DNA of 64,000 nucleotides. Origin: Caenorhabditis elegans. Taxonomy: Eukaryota; Nematoda; Chromadorea; Rhabditida; Rhabditidae. Below, one piece after another: positions 43,597 to 55,700 of the stretch. The notes under the pieces were generated by a model. The model was not told the origin of the DNA, ran no database searches, and saw only the letters and a program-made list of their open reading frames with translations. The stretch is taken from positions 2,852,001 to 2,916,000 of the forward strand of contig NC_003280.10 in the NCBI RefSeq assembly GCF_000002985.6. Direction: 5' to 3'. How positions within the stretch are numbered: position 1 is the stretch's first letter; every line of letters starts with the position of its first letter. The translations under genes were made by a program, and so were the position numbers.

Positions 43597-46500
43597 TTAT
43601 CTCCGTTGTTTTTCAAATTCGGCGGCCGCCAGTACCACGTATCTAACTGCAAATGCAAGTACCGCCACGCCTGCAATCATCATCATATTCGATAAAAATG
43701 AAGAGAGTCGGGGAACTCCGACGCCACCGCGCGATGCATCGCCTCTGCGTCTATAAATTGAATTGAGAGAGAGATTACTGTAGGGATACTGTAGAAAATT
43801 AGAGGAAAATTTTGGCTCATTTTCATAGATTTTGAGCCTAAAAAATCGAAAAAATTATGAAAAAGCCAAAAATTTGGCTCATTTTTTACAAATTTGGGCT
43901 AAAAATTCCGAAAAATTCGAAAATTGGGCTCATTTTCATGGATTTTGAGCTAAAACATCGAAAAACCACTAGAAAATTTGGAAAAAATTCCGAAAAATAC
44001 GAAAATTTGGCTCATTTTTCCAAATTTTGAGTTAAAAAGCTTTAAAAATCCAAAAATTAGGCTTGAAATGGCCAAATTTAGGCCATTTTCAGACTAAAAA
44101 TTTAAACTTTCAGAAAACTGAAAATTAGGCTTAAAATGGTCCAATTTAAGCCTAAAAAGGGTCCAAATTCAGCTTAAAATGGTCCAATTAAAGCCTAAAA
44201 TGGTCCTATTTCAGCTTAAAATGGTCCAATTTAAGCCTAGCAGGGGTCCAATTTAAGCCTAGCAGGGGTCCAATTTAAGCCTAAAATGGTCCAATTTAAG
44301 CCTAAAAAGGGTCAAATTGAAGCCTACAAGGGATTCAATTTAAGGCTAAAATAGTCCAAATTAAGCCTAAAACGGTCCTATTTCAGCTTAAAATGGTCCA
44401 ATTTAAGCCTAACAGGGGTCCAATTTAATACTAGCAGGGGTCCAATTCAAGCCTAAAATGGTCCTATTTAAGCCTAGCAGGGGTCCAATTTAAGCTTAAA
44501 ATGGTACAATTTCAGCCTGATATGGTCCAATTTAAGCCTAAAATGGCCCAATTTCAGTCGAAAATGGTCCAAATTCCAGCGTAAAAGGGTCAAATTGAAG
44601 CCTAAAAGGGATTCAATTTAAGCCTAAAATGGTCCAATTTAAGCCTAAAAGGGATTCAATTTAAGCCTTAAATAGTCCAAATTAAGCCAAAAATCCAATT
44701 TTCAGCCGATTTTTCCAATTTTTCCGCTTTTTCTGCCTAAAAAGCCCAAATTTCCGGGCTTTTTCCGTGCTTCTTCAGGCCATACCGATTCTTGATAGCA
44801 GTCTCCTCTTCACGGATACTATCCAACTCTTGCTGATTCATTTTTTCCATTTCTTCACGAATTTGATCGGCTTCTTCGGGAAACAGGGCACAAAACGATT
44901 TGTCCTTCAAATTCCACTGCTTTGACTTCTTGGCGAGCAATTTTCGTTCAGATTCTGACGTCACAAGAGAGCCCAGTGTCGGTTGATTATCATTCATAAA
45001 TGACATGAGACCGGTGATAATTGTTGAGACAGTCCACGCAGGATTCCATGTGTCGGGGTGATAATCAGAGATTGACAGGCACAGGCGGGTGTTTGTCTGC
45101 AAAAAATGCAAACTTTGGGTGGTTTTAAGCTTGAAAATTGAGGTTTTTAGTCCAAAAATTGTGATTTTTAGTCCAAAAATTGAGATTTTTAGTCCTAAAA
45201 TTGAGGCTTTTAGTCCAAAAATTGAGATTTTTAGTCCAAAAATTGTGATTTTTAGTCCAAAAATTGAGATTTGTAGTCCTAAAATTGTGATTTTTAGTCC
45301 ATAAATTGAGGTTTTTAGTCCAAAAATTGTGATTTTTAGTCCAAAAATTGAGATTTTTAGTCCAAAAATTGTAATTTTTAGTCCTAAAATTGAGGCTTTT
45401 AGTCCAAAAATTGAGATTTATAGTCCTAAAATCGAGGTTTTTAGTCCAAAAATTGAGATTTTTAGTCCAAAAATTGTGATTTTTAGTCCAAAAATTGAGA
45501 TTTTTAGTCCTAAAATTGAGGCTTTTAGTCCAAAAATTGAGATTTTTAGTCCAAAAATTGAGATTTGTAGTCCTAAAATTGTGATTTTTAGTCCAAAAAT
45601 TGAGATTTGTAGTCCCCAAAAATTGAGGTTTATAGTCCTAAAATTGAGATTTATAGTCCTAAAATTGAGGCTTTTAGTCCAAAAATTGAGATTTTTAGTC
45701 CAAAAATTGAGATTTGTAGTCCCCAAAAATTGAGGTTTATAGTCCTAAAATTGAGATTTATAGTCCTAAAATTGAGGCTTTTAGTCCAAAAATTGAGGTT
45801 TATAGTCCAAAAATTGAGATTTTTAGTCCATAAATTGAGGCTTTTAGGCCTAAAATTGAGGTTTATAGTCCTAAAATTGAGATTTTTAGTCCTAAAATTG
45901 AGGCTTTTAGTCCAAAAATTGAGATTTTTAGTCCAAAAATTGTGATTTTTAGTCCAAAAATTGAGATTTGTAGTCCTAAAATTGAGGCTTTTAGTCCAAA
46001 AATTGAGGTTTTTAGTCCAAAAATTGTGATTTTTAGTCCAAAAATTGAGATTTTTAGTCCAAAAATTGTGATTTTTAGTCCTAAAATTGAGGCTTTTAGT
46101 CCAAAAATTGAGATTTATAGTCCTAAAATCGAGGTTTTTAGTCCAAAAATTGAGATTTTTAGTCCAAAAATTGTGATTTTTAGTCCAAAAATTGAGATTT
46201 TTAGTCCTAAAATTGAGGCTTTTAGTCCAAAAATTGAGATTTTTAGTCCAAAAATTGAGATTTGTAGTCCTAAAATTGTGATTTTTAGTCCAAAAATTGA
46301 GATTTGTAGTCCCCAAAAATTGAGGTTTATAGTCCTAAAATTGAGATTTATAGTCCTAAAATTGAGGCTTTTAGTCCAAAAATTGAGATTTTTAGTCCAA
46401 AAATTGAGATTTGTAGTCCCCAAAAATTGAGGTTTATAGTCCTAAAATTGAGATTTATAGTCCTAAAATTGAGGCTTTTAGTCCAAAAATTGAGGTTTAT

Positions 46501-48328
46501 AGTCCAAAAATTGAGGCTTTTAGTCCAAAAATTGAGATTTTTAGTCCAAAAATTGAGATTTATAGTCCTAAAATCGAGGTTTTTAGTCCAAAAATTGAGG
46601 TTTGTAGTCCTAAAATTGTGATTTTTAGTCCATAAATTGAGGTTTTTAGTCCAAAAATTGAGGTTTGTAGTCCTAAAATTGTGATTTTTAGTCCAAAAAT
46701 TGAGATTTATAGTCCTAAAATTGAGGCTTTTAGTCCAAAAATTGAGGCTTTTAGTCCAAAAATTGAGATTTTTAGTCCTAAAATTGAGATTTATAGTCCT
46801 AAAATTGAGATTTATAGTCCTAAAATTGAGGCTTTTAGTCCAAAAATTGAGGCTTTTAGTCCAAAAATTGAGATTTTTAGTCCAAAAATTGAGTTTTGTA
46901 GACCACAAAAATTTAGGTTTTTAGTCCATAAATTGAGGCTTTTAGTCCTAAAATTGAGGTTTATAGTCCTAAAATTGTGATTTTTAGGCCTAAAATTGTG
47001 ATTTTTAGTCCGAAAATTGAGATTTGTAGTCCCCAAAATTTGAGGTTTATAGTCCTAAAATTGAGGTTTATAGTCCTAAAATTGAGGCTTTTAGTCCAAA
47101 AATTGAGGTTTATAGTCCTAAAATTGAGATTTTTTAGTCCAAAAATTGAGATTTGTAGTCCTAAAATTGAGGTTTTTAGTCCAAAAATTGAGATTTGTAG
47201 TCCTAAAATTGAGATTTTCTTTTGGATCCAAAAAACCAAAATTTCGAGCTTTTTGTGTTTGTCAAGCTCAATTTTGCTCCAATTTGCCGGAAAATAGCTC
47301 AATTTTTTGGCCAAAATTCACCTGAAATCTGCCATTCGGTGTTAGCATAAGAATTGCGGGCGGTTTGAATGGAAAATCTTTGGGAAAAAGCAATTTTCCC
47401 ATATAAATTCCACCTTCGTACGGTGTTTTTGGCGCTCCAATGATAATATATCGCCATTCGAGAATATTCGTCTCCAGTGGTGCAGCTTTCATGAATGGAA
47501 CGGGTTCTCTGCAAAAAATTAGGCTTTTTAGGCCAAAAATTGAAATTTTTAGTCCAAAATTTGGGCTTTTTAGGCTAGAAATTGAGTGTTTTAGTATAAA
47601 AGTTCAGGTTTTTAGCCTGAAAAATAGGGGTTTTAGTCCAAAAATTAAGGGTTTTAGGCCACAAATTGAGGGTTTAAAACCTGAAAATTGAGGTTTTCAG
47701 GCCAAAAATTGACATTTATAAGCCAAAAAATGAGATTTCAATACCAAAAATTGAAGTTTTTAGTCCGAAAAATAGGCTGTGAAGCCTGAAAATAGGCTTT
47801 TTAGCATGAAAAACATGGTTTTCTAGAGCAAAATTGAGGATTTTAGTCCAAAAACTTTTTGTTACTCCAAAATGTGGGCTTTTCAGGCCGATAATTGAGG
47901 TTTTTAGTCCGAAAATAGGCTGTCTAGCCTAAAAAAAACAGGCCTGTTAGCCTGAAAAATAGGGTTTCAAGTCCGAAAAATGAAGTTTTTAGCCCGAAAA
48001 TTGAGGTTTTTAGTCCGAAAATTAAGGCTGAAAGCCCGGAAATTGAGTTTTTTAGTCCAAAAACGGGCTTCTGAGCCTGGAAAATAGAGATTCAAGCCCA
48101 AAACTTGAGGTTTCTAGTCCAAAATTCTTACATTTCAAGCATTTCAAGCCGTTTTTCTCAGAATTTCTGCGATTTTACCAAATTTACACCGAATTTCTTC
48201 ATTTTTGGGCCAATTTTCTCAATTTTCGGCGCATTTCAAGCCAACTTTAGGCCCCAAACTCACTTCAACAATCTCTGATAGTCCTTTTTAAGCCTCTGAA
48301 GTGCAACTGTAGATACTCCCGACGTCAT
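43597..48328 (-). CDS. UBE2J2-type ubiquitin-conjugating enzyme, tail-anchored, 238 aa
   Basis: Exons: 48328-48264, 47508-47322, 45096-44786 and 43750-43597; phases 2, 0, 2. This is an E2 of the Ubc6/UBE2J2 class, which ubiquitinates ER proteins in ER-associated degradation. The UBC fold covers residues ~8-170 with NILEWRYIIIGAPKTPYEGG, LMLTPNGRF and [20 protein letters not shown]; the catalytic Cys is residue 90. NLKDKSFCALFPEE matches the family downstream helix. The C-terminal exon provides the membrane anchor (~209-229, MMMIAGVAVLAFAVRYVVL) and a short EFEKQRR tail. A reading of exon 3 past 44786 stops at 44737, but the donor CG|GTATGG joins the anchor exon in frame. C. elegans has two named genes of this type, ubc-15 and ubc-26; I cannot tell which is which. 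Confidence 0.95.
44130..44690. repeat. 21-bp minisatellite GGTCCAATTTAAGCCTAAAA in intron 3 of the tail-anchored E2 gene
   Basis: About 25 copies of a 21-bp unit with variants (GCCTAGCAGG, GCCTAAAAGG, CAGCTTAAAAT). It is cleanest at 44170-44480. Confidence 0.88.
45125..47220. repeat. 21-bp minisatellite TTTTTAGTCCAAAAATTGAG in intron 2 of the tail-anchored E2 gene
   Basis: About 2.1 kb, roughly 98 copies of the 21-bp unit AGTCCAAAAATTGAGATTTTT with a few substitutions (GAGG/GTGA, CCTAAAA). The period is a multiple of three and units lack stops in several frames, so long spurious ORFs run through it on both strands. Higher-order repetition is visible: blocks of ~700 bp (e.g. 45380-45735 and 46075-46430) are near-identical. 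Confidence 0.95.
47517..48130. repeat. Diverged relatives of the 21-bp minisatellite in intron 1 of the tail-anchored E2 gene
   Basis: Units such as GGCCAAAAATTGAAATTTTT and AGTCCGAAAATTGAGGTTTT at ~20-25 bp spacing, more diverged than the array in intron 2. Confidence 0.75.
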
Positions 48329-48348
48329 TGTGTGTGTGTGTGTGTGTG
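48329..48348 (-). promoter_or_regulatory. (CA)10 5' UTR of the tail-anchored E2 gene
   Basis: On the minus strand a splice acceptor (CATGTTTCAG, 48349) is followed by ten CA dinucleotides and then the ATG. If trans-spliced here, the whole 5' UTR after the spliced leader is a CA microsatellite. Confidence 0.6.
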
Positions 48349-48659
48349 CTGAAACATGAAATTAGTCTGAAAATTACACCAAAAAAATTGATAAAAATTG
48401 GTAAAAAACCAGCGAAAATCGTTAAAAAAATCGATAATAATGGAGCCCAATGCATTTTATTCGGGGGGAAAATCGGGGAAAATATCGCGAAAAAAAGAGG
48501 AAAAATTACCGAAATTGGAGTGGAAGAAACGAGAAATGATTGAAAAATCGATAGGGAACGGTCAGTTTTTCGGGAAATTGATTTTAAAAAAATAAAATTA
48601 AAATTCCGTCTAAATGTCACGGAAATCGGTGGGGAAATGTCAAAGATCGACGAGTTTTT

Positions 48660-49700
48660 GATAAGTTTTGGGGGGTTAAAATTGAATAAATTATTGATTT
48701 TTCGGGGGGAAAATTGATAGAATATATCGATTTTTTAGGGGAAAAATCGATCTTAATGGAAAAAAAAAACGATATAAATACACATATTTTTCGGAGAAAA
48801 CCATAAAAAATATATATGTGTACAGGAAAAAATGATAAAAAATAGGTAAAAATCCAGAGAAAAAATTGAGAAAAATCGATAAATTATTGATTTTTGTGGG
48901 GGGGAAAATTGATAAAAGTTCGATTTTTAAAAGGTTAACCCGATTGAATGTCGATTTTTCGGGGAAAAATTGGTAAAATATCGATTTTCAGAGAAAAAAT
49001 CAATAAAATATCGATTTTCAGGTAACAAAAGTCGATAAATCATTAATTTTTGGAGAAAAATTGGTAAAAATAGCGTTTTTTGAAGGGGGAAAATTGATGA
49101 AAATTCGATTTTAAAACGGAAAAATCGATGAATTACGATTTTTGGGGAAAATATCAATTTTTGGAAAAAAAAAATCAATAAAAATATCGATTTTTGGGGT
49201 AAAAACGATGTTTAAATGGAAAAAGTGATAAAATAAGTGAAAAATCCAGTAAAAATTGAGAAAAATTGAGAAAAATCGATAAATTATTGATTTTTTAGGG
49301 AGAAAATCGATGAGAAATCGATTTTTAATGGGAAAAATCGATAAAAATGCCGATTTTCGGTTAGACCTCGATTTTCGCGGAAAAATCAATTAGAAATCGA
49401 TAAAATATCACTTTTTCACTGAAAAAATCGATAAATCGTTGATGCTTAGGGGGAAAATTGATAGAAAATATCGACTTTTTGAAGAAAAATCGATTTTTAC
49501 GGAAAAATACCGATTTTCTCGTAAAAATTGATAATTCATTGATTTTCGGGAGAAAAAATAGGAAAAAAAGTCGATTTTTAGGGAAAAAATCAATAAAGTA
49601 TCGATTTTTGGAAAAAAAAAACCGGAGAAAAGCCGATTTTCGGGGGAAAATTGATTTTGATTAAAAAAAAGTGAAAAATCCCAATAAAAATAGAGAAAAA
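48660..49700. repeat. Degenerate (A)ATCGATTTTT-type array between the two E2 genes
   Basis: Repeated GATAAATTATTGATTTTT/GGGGAAAATTGATAAAAT units of ~35-45 bp. No gene in 48350-49790. Confidence 0.7.
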
Positions 49701-49789
49701 CCGAGACGAAAATGGGGGAAAATGGGGAATTTTGTGCATCAATATGTACACTTTTTGGGGGAAAATTGTTGAAAAAAAGGAGAAAAAAA

Positions 49790-52700
49790 TTAATTTCCGC
49801 GGCGGGCTCGTTTCGGTGGAATTACGACGACTTCGGGATTCTGAAAATGTAAAATTTGAGCTTTTTCGGACATTTTTGACTGGAAATTTGAATTTTTTCT
49901 GTTAAAAAGTGATTTTTTGATGAAAAAAACGAGTTTTTAGTAGAAAAAACAGAGTTTTTCACATTTTTTGGCTGAAAATTTCGATTTTTTCAGCAATTTT
50001 TGAGCTTTTTCTTGTCGATTTTTGGCGAAAATCTCAATTTTTTGAACTTCTTGGCTGGAAATTAGACATTTTTCGGTCTGAAATGCGACTTTTTTGTGGA
50101 AAAACACAGTTTTTTCATATTTTTCTCGAAATTTTTTGAGTTTTTTCAGGCATTTTTACTTTTTTTTCTGAAATTTTAAGCAATTTTTGGCTGAAAATTT
50201 GACTTTTTTGATGTAAAATCCGAGTTTTTTCGTATTTTTCGGCTGGAAAATTGAATTTTCATGAAATTTTTTTTATTTTTCCTATAAAAAAGAGGCAAAA
50301 AATGAGTTTTTTAGCGAAAAAATCACCTAAAAATTCAATTTTTCCAATATTTTCCATAAAATTCAGTCGAAAAATCGATTTTTTTCATTAAAAAACCCCA
50401 AAAACCAGAAAAAAAAACATACAGAGAACAATACACAAAATCGTGGTGAGAGAATTAGGAAGAAATAGGCTTCAGGCAATGGCTTTATGTTAGAGTAGGC
50501 AGGCAGGCAGGCAGGCAGGCTTCATGCACCGTAGTAGTTCTATAAAAAAAAGAAAACAAAATCAAAGAATTTTCGGCCAAATTTTGGGGGATTTTTCGGA
50601 ATTTCGAGTTTTTTTTTCGGCCAAATTTTACAGATTTTTGTATTTTTTTTTACGGAAAATCCGCGATTTTTGCCCACATTTTCGCGTTTTTTAGACAAAA
50701 TTTCCGGAAAATTTCCAATTTTCAGGGGAAAATCCCAGTTTTTGGCCTACATTTTCGGGGTTTTTCCACAAAATTTCACAAATTTCAAAGCTTTTGCCTC
50801 AAATTTCTGATATTTTTCCAATTTTCGGCTCCAAATCTTAGTTTTTGGCTCAAATTTTCCAGATTTTTCCAATTTTTAAGCTCGAATTCCGAAGTTTTTG
50901 GCTCAAATTTTTTTTTTTTCCATATTTTTTCCAATTTTTAAGCTCGAATTCCGGAGCTTTTGGCTCAAAATTGCTAGATTTTTCGCAAATTTTTTACGGA
51001 AAATCCGAAGCTTTGGCCGAAAATTTCCAGATTTTTCAACATTTTCAGCGTTTTTTGCTACAATTTTCGTGGTTTTTCCACAAAATTTCACAAATTTCAA
51101 ATTTTAGGGGAATTTTCCAATTTTCAACCTCAAATCTTAGTTTTTGGCTCAAATTTTCCAGATTTTTCCTCATTTTTAGCAGAAAATGCGCAAAAAAAAA
51201 AAACTCACAAACCTGTGGTGGTGGTGGATGTAGAAGACGTCCTTCAGCTGCTCGAAGATCAGCGAAATCGCCTTCTAAACGAGCTTCAAGAGCACGTTGC
51301 TCATTGGCGAGAGCACCAGCTTGAGCATCAGCAGCTCGGCGAGCACGAAGGCGAGCAACAAATCGAGCACGTCGATCACGAAGTTGTGGTGCTTGAGCTT
51401 CTGGAAGGCCAGCGACGGCCGCTTCAAGAGCACGTAGCTGCTCGCCGAGCTCAGCTCGAGCATCACCATCAGCAGCTCGGCGAGCATCAGCTTCTTGTGC
51501 TTCTTGTAGAAAACGTTCTCGACGATCAGCGGCGGCGGCGGCTTCCAAACGAGCATCTCGAGCATCAGCTCGGCGAGCATGAGCTCGAGCTTCTTGTACA
51601 ATACGTTCTCGACGAGCTCGAAGATCATCAGCTAGAGCATTATGACGAGCAAGTTGATCTCTCTGAGCTTCAAGAGCACGTCGTTGCTGCTCGGCGAGCT
51701 GATCTCGAGCTTCAGCTAGCTCAATTCGCTCATTGGGCAACTCCTGCCGGTGAGCCACCCCCAAATCCATTCCAAATCTATCCAGAAGCTCATCGCGACG
51801 GTGGAATCGGATTGGAATCGGATCTCTGAGCATCGGAACCAGCTGCGGTGGCGGAGCCGCAGCAGCCTGCCGAGCCTGCTCAGCCGCCAGCTCCACGAGA
51901 TCCCGGTAGTTTGGCTGCTCTTGGTAGAGCGGAGCCTGAGCTCGAGCTGCTCGGCGAGCAGCTCCCCCTCCCAGACGGCCGAATCTCGGTGGGCCCTGCA
52001 TTAAACGAACACCCGGACGTTCGAGAAGAACTTGTGGAGCTCCTGGAGCACCTACTTCTGCGGCTTCTGCTGCTGCTGGTGGTGGTGGTGGTGGAGCTGG
52101 AGCACCGCCGCCGCCGATCGGAATCGGACGACCCAGTACTTGTTGGAACTGTAAATAATGGGGAAAATGACGATTTTTCGCGGGGAAAATTGGACCGAAT
52201 TACCGGGGAAAAAGCTCGTTTTTACACCGAAAAATTGGAAAATTCTAGAAATTTCGGAGGTTTTTAGCCGGGAAAAAGCTCGTTTTTATCGAAAAATTGA
52301 GATTTTTAAGCGGAAAAATTGGGAAATTTGGCCAATTTTTGTAGTTTTCTCCGGGGAAAAATGGGGTTTTTAGGTGGTTTTTACAGGAATTTCGGAGATT
52401 TTAACCGGGGAAAACCTAGTTTTTTATCGGAAAATTGAGATTTTTAAGCAAAAAAATTGCAAAATTTGGGCAGTTTTCAGGGTTTTAGATGGTTTTTTAG
52501 CTAAAAAATTGGAAAATTCTAGGAATTTCGGAGGTTTTTTCCGGTTTTTACCCCGGCAAAATGTCAAAAAAAATTCAGAAAATGGGGATTTTTGCCTTGA
52601 AAAATTGCAAAATTTGGCCAATTTTCGTGGAAAAACTGGCTTTTTCAGGTTTTACATTAAAAAAAAGGAAAATTCGAGGGATTTCCATAGATTTACCGCG

Positions 52701-55700
52701 GAAAACCTAGTTTTTATCAAAAATGGAAGTTCTAACCTCGAAAAATTGAAAAATATGGGCAATTTTCGTAGTTTTCCCGGAGAAATTGCCGAAAATTCCA
52801 TGGAAAAGGGGTTTTCAGGTGGTTTTTACCCCACGAAAATTTGGAAATTTTAGAGATTTTGTTGGTTTTTTACGGTTTTTAGCCCGAAAAATTGGGAAAT
52901 TCGGGCAATTTTCGCAGTTTCAGGGGGTTTTTACACCGAAAAATTGGAAAATTCGAGAGATTACGGAGGTTTTTACCGGGGAAACCCTAGTTTTTTATCG
53001 AAAAATTGAGATTTTTAAGCGGAAAAATTGGGAAATTTGGGCAATTTTCGCAGATTTAGGGGGGAAAATGGGTTTTTAGGTGGTTTTTACAAGAATTTTG
53101 GAGGATTTTACCGGGGAAAACCTAGTTTTTATCAAAAAATGGAAGTTTTTACACCGAAAAATTGATAAATTTGGGCAATTTTCGTAGTTTTCCCGGAGAA
53201 ATTGCCGAAAATTCCATGGAAAAGGGGTTTTTAGGTGGTTTTTACCACAAAAAATTTTAGAGATTTTGCTGGTTTTTTACGGTTTCTACGGGGATTTTCT
53301 CAAAATTCAGATTTTCAACAAAAAAATTCCCCAAAAACTCAACTTTTACGTTGAAATTCCCAATTTTAACTGAAAATCCGAGGTTTTTGCCGAAATTTTT
53401 GCAAATTTTGCGCTCAAAACTGGACCAATATTGAAATTTCTGTCGGAAAAATAGAGAAATTTGGGTTTTTAATAGTGTCCTGAGATTTTTTTAGCTCAAA
53501 ATTTCGCCAAAAGTCAAAATTTTCAAAAAATCCGTTTTTTTTAAGCTTTTTTTGCGAAAAAATCAAAAAAATAGCTTTTTTAATGGAAAACTTTAATTTT
53601 TTTTCGATTTTTTAACAAAAAACAAAAACTCACACGTGCCGGGAGATTGTTGTCGAAACCGAATCCACGTACAATTGGAGCATTTGGAGCAGCATTTGGT
53701 GCTCCTCCAGTTGGAGCAGCATGCTCTGGGAGCATTGTTGGAGCAATATTTGGCTCATTCGGTGTCGGCAGTACTCCGGTCCAATCTTTGACGAATTGTG
53801 GAAAGAATCGACGGAATTCGCGGTACTGGAAATTGAATTTTGATGGAATTTCTAGCAATTTTTCTTGGTAAAAAGCGAAAATTTCACCAAAATTTACACT
53901 GCAACTTTTTCCTGACGAGGGACGAGGAAAAGTGGTTTCTAGGCCATGGCCGAGGGGCCGACAAGTTTCAGCGGCCATTTATCTTGCTTTGTTTTCCGCC
54001 TGTTTTCTTTCGTTTTTCATCGATTTTTTTCGTTTTTTCTTAATAAAACTGATAAATAAATATTTTTTGCACAGATGCTAAAACAATTTCCAAGTAAAAA
54101 AATTATGTATTCAGTGGGCAAGCAGCGGTGAAAGTGGTCAATGTAAAATGATGGATTACGGGAATACAAAACCTAAACTTTTTCTGAAACATGATACATA
54201 TGCTGCTTAGATGCTGAAATTACCTGATTTTCATAACGAGACCGCTGAAAAAGTTTTGAGATTTTCAAAATTAAACTTTTTGTGCAAAAATCTCGACTTT
54301 TTCACTAAAAAATTTGAATTTTGAAAACCTCAAAACTTTTTCAGCGGTCTCGTTATGAAAATCAGGTAATTTCAGCATCTAAGCAGCATATGTATCATGT
54401 TTCAAAAAAAGTTTAGGTTTTGTATTCCCGTAATCCATCATTTTACATTGACCACTTTCACCGCTGCTTGCCCACTGAATACATAATTTTTTACTCGGAA
54501 ATTGTTTTAGCATCTGTGCAAAAAATATTTATTTATCAGTTTTAATAAGAAAAAACGGGAAAAATCGATGAAAAACAAAAGAAAACAGGCGGAAAACAAA
54601 GCAAGATAAATGGCCGATGAAACTTGTCGGCCCCTCGGCCATGGCCTAGAAACCACTTTTCCTCGTCCCTCGTCAGGAAAAAGTTGCAGTGCGGATTTCC
54701 AGCCAAATTCCAGTTGTATACCTTCAAGAAAAATTTGAATTTAAAATTGGCAAAAGCGTGTACAAAACAGGCCAAAGTCTTCTTTGCCAGCCTCTCATAG
54801 GACTCTTCATGGCGGTCGAGAAGCGCCAAATCGCCGAATTACACATTATTTATTGGAATTTTAGGAGAGAAAAACCAAATTTTTAGCCCTTTTTCTAGTT
54901 TTCCGGGCATGTTTACATGATTTTTCGGCAAAAAAAGCCCAAAAAATCTGGTCAATTTTGATGGAATTTTCGGTTTTTTTTTTTTCAAATTTTATGAGGA
55001 AAACTCAATTTTAAGGCCTTTTTTTTCCGAATTTTAAATAATTTCTGTGATTTTTAACGTTTTAAAATGGAATTTTTCCGGTTTCCTTATTTTGTGCAAT
55101 TTTTTCGCTTAAAAACCTGCTTTTCAGCGAAAAAGTGGCTTTTTTCTACATTTTTTCCAGGGAAAAGGGGGCTTTTGCAGCAAAAATCATATTTTTTCTA
55201 AATTTCTGAATTTTTCCACCAAAAGTTCGGCTTGTTTAGCACAATTTTGTCAATTTCAATCGATATTTGCGAAACTTTGACTAAATCTCTTGTTTAAGCG
55301 ATTGAAACCAGTTTTTCGACGAAAAATCGCTTAAACAAGAGATTTGGTCGACATTACGCAAATATCGATTGAAATTGTCAGAATTGTGCTAAAAAAGCCG
55401 AATTTTTTGTGGAAAAATTCAGAAATTTAGAAAAAATGTGTTTTTTGCTGCAAAAATTCCCTTTTCCCTGGAAAAGTGTAGAAAAAAGCCCCATTTTAGC
55501 TGAAAAGCAGGTTTTTAAGCGAAAAAATTGCACAAAGACAGAAAACCGGGCAAATTCCATTTTAAAACATTAAAAATCACAGAAATTATTTAAAATTCGG
55601 AAAAATGCCTAAAAATTTGGGGTTTCCCCATAAAATTTGGAAAAAACCGAAAATTTCATCGAAATTGACCGGATTTTGGGCTTTTTTGCCGAAAAAATCA

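Noticed and set aside
44130-47220. CRISPR-like repeat array
   Set aside because: Head-to-tail minisatellites with no unique spacers, inside introns of a eukaryotic gene.
45089-47297. Long ORFs (up to ~220 codons) on both strands, e.g. FSPKIEIFSPKI and NFWTKNLNFWTK proteins
   Set aside because: They are translations of the 21-bp minisatellite, whose period is a multiple of three; the region is intron 2 of the tail-anchored E2 gene.
51215-51829. 204-codon plus-strand ORF rich in Leu, His and Glu
   Set aside because: Antisense shadow of the Ala/Arg/Glu-rich exon 5 of the large E2 gene; the minus strand has the UBC gene structure and splice sites.
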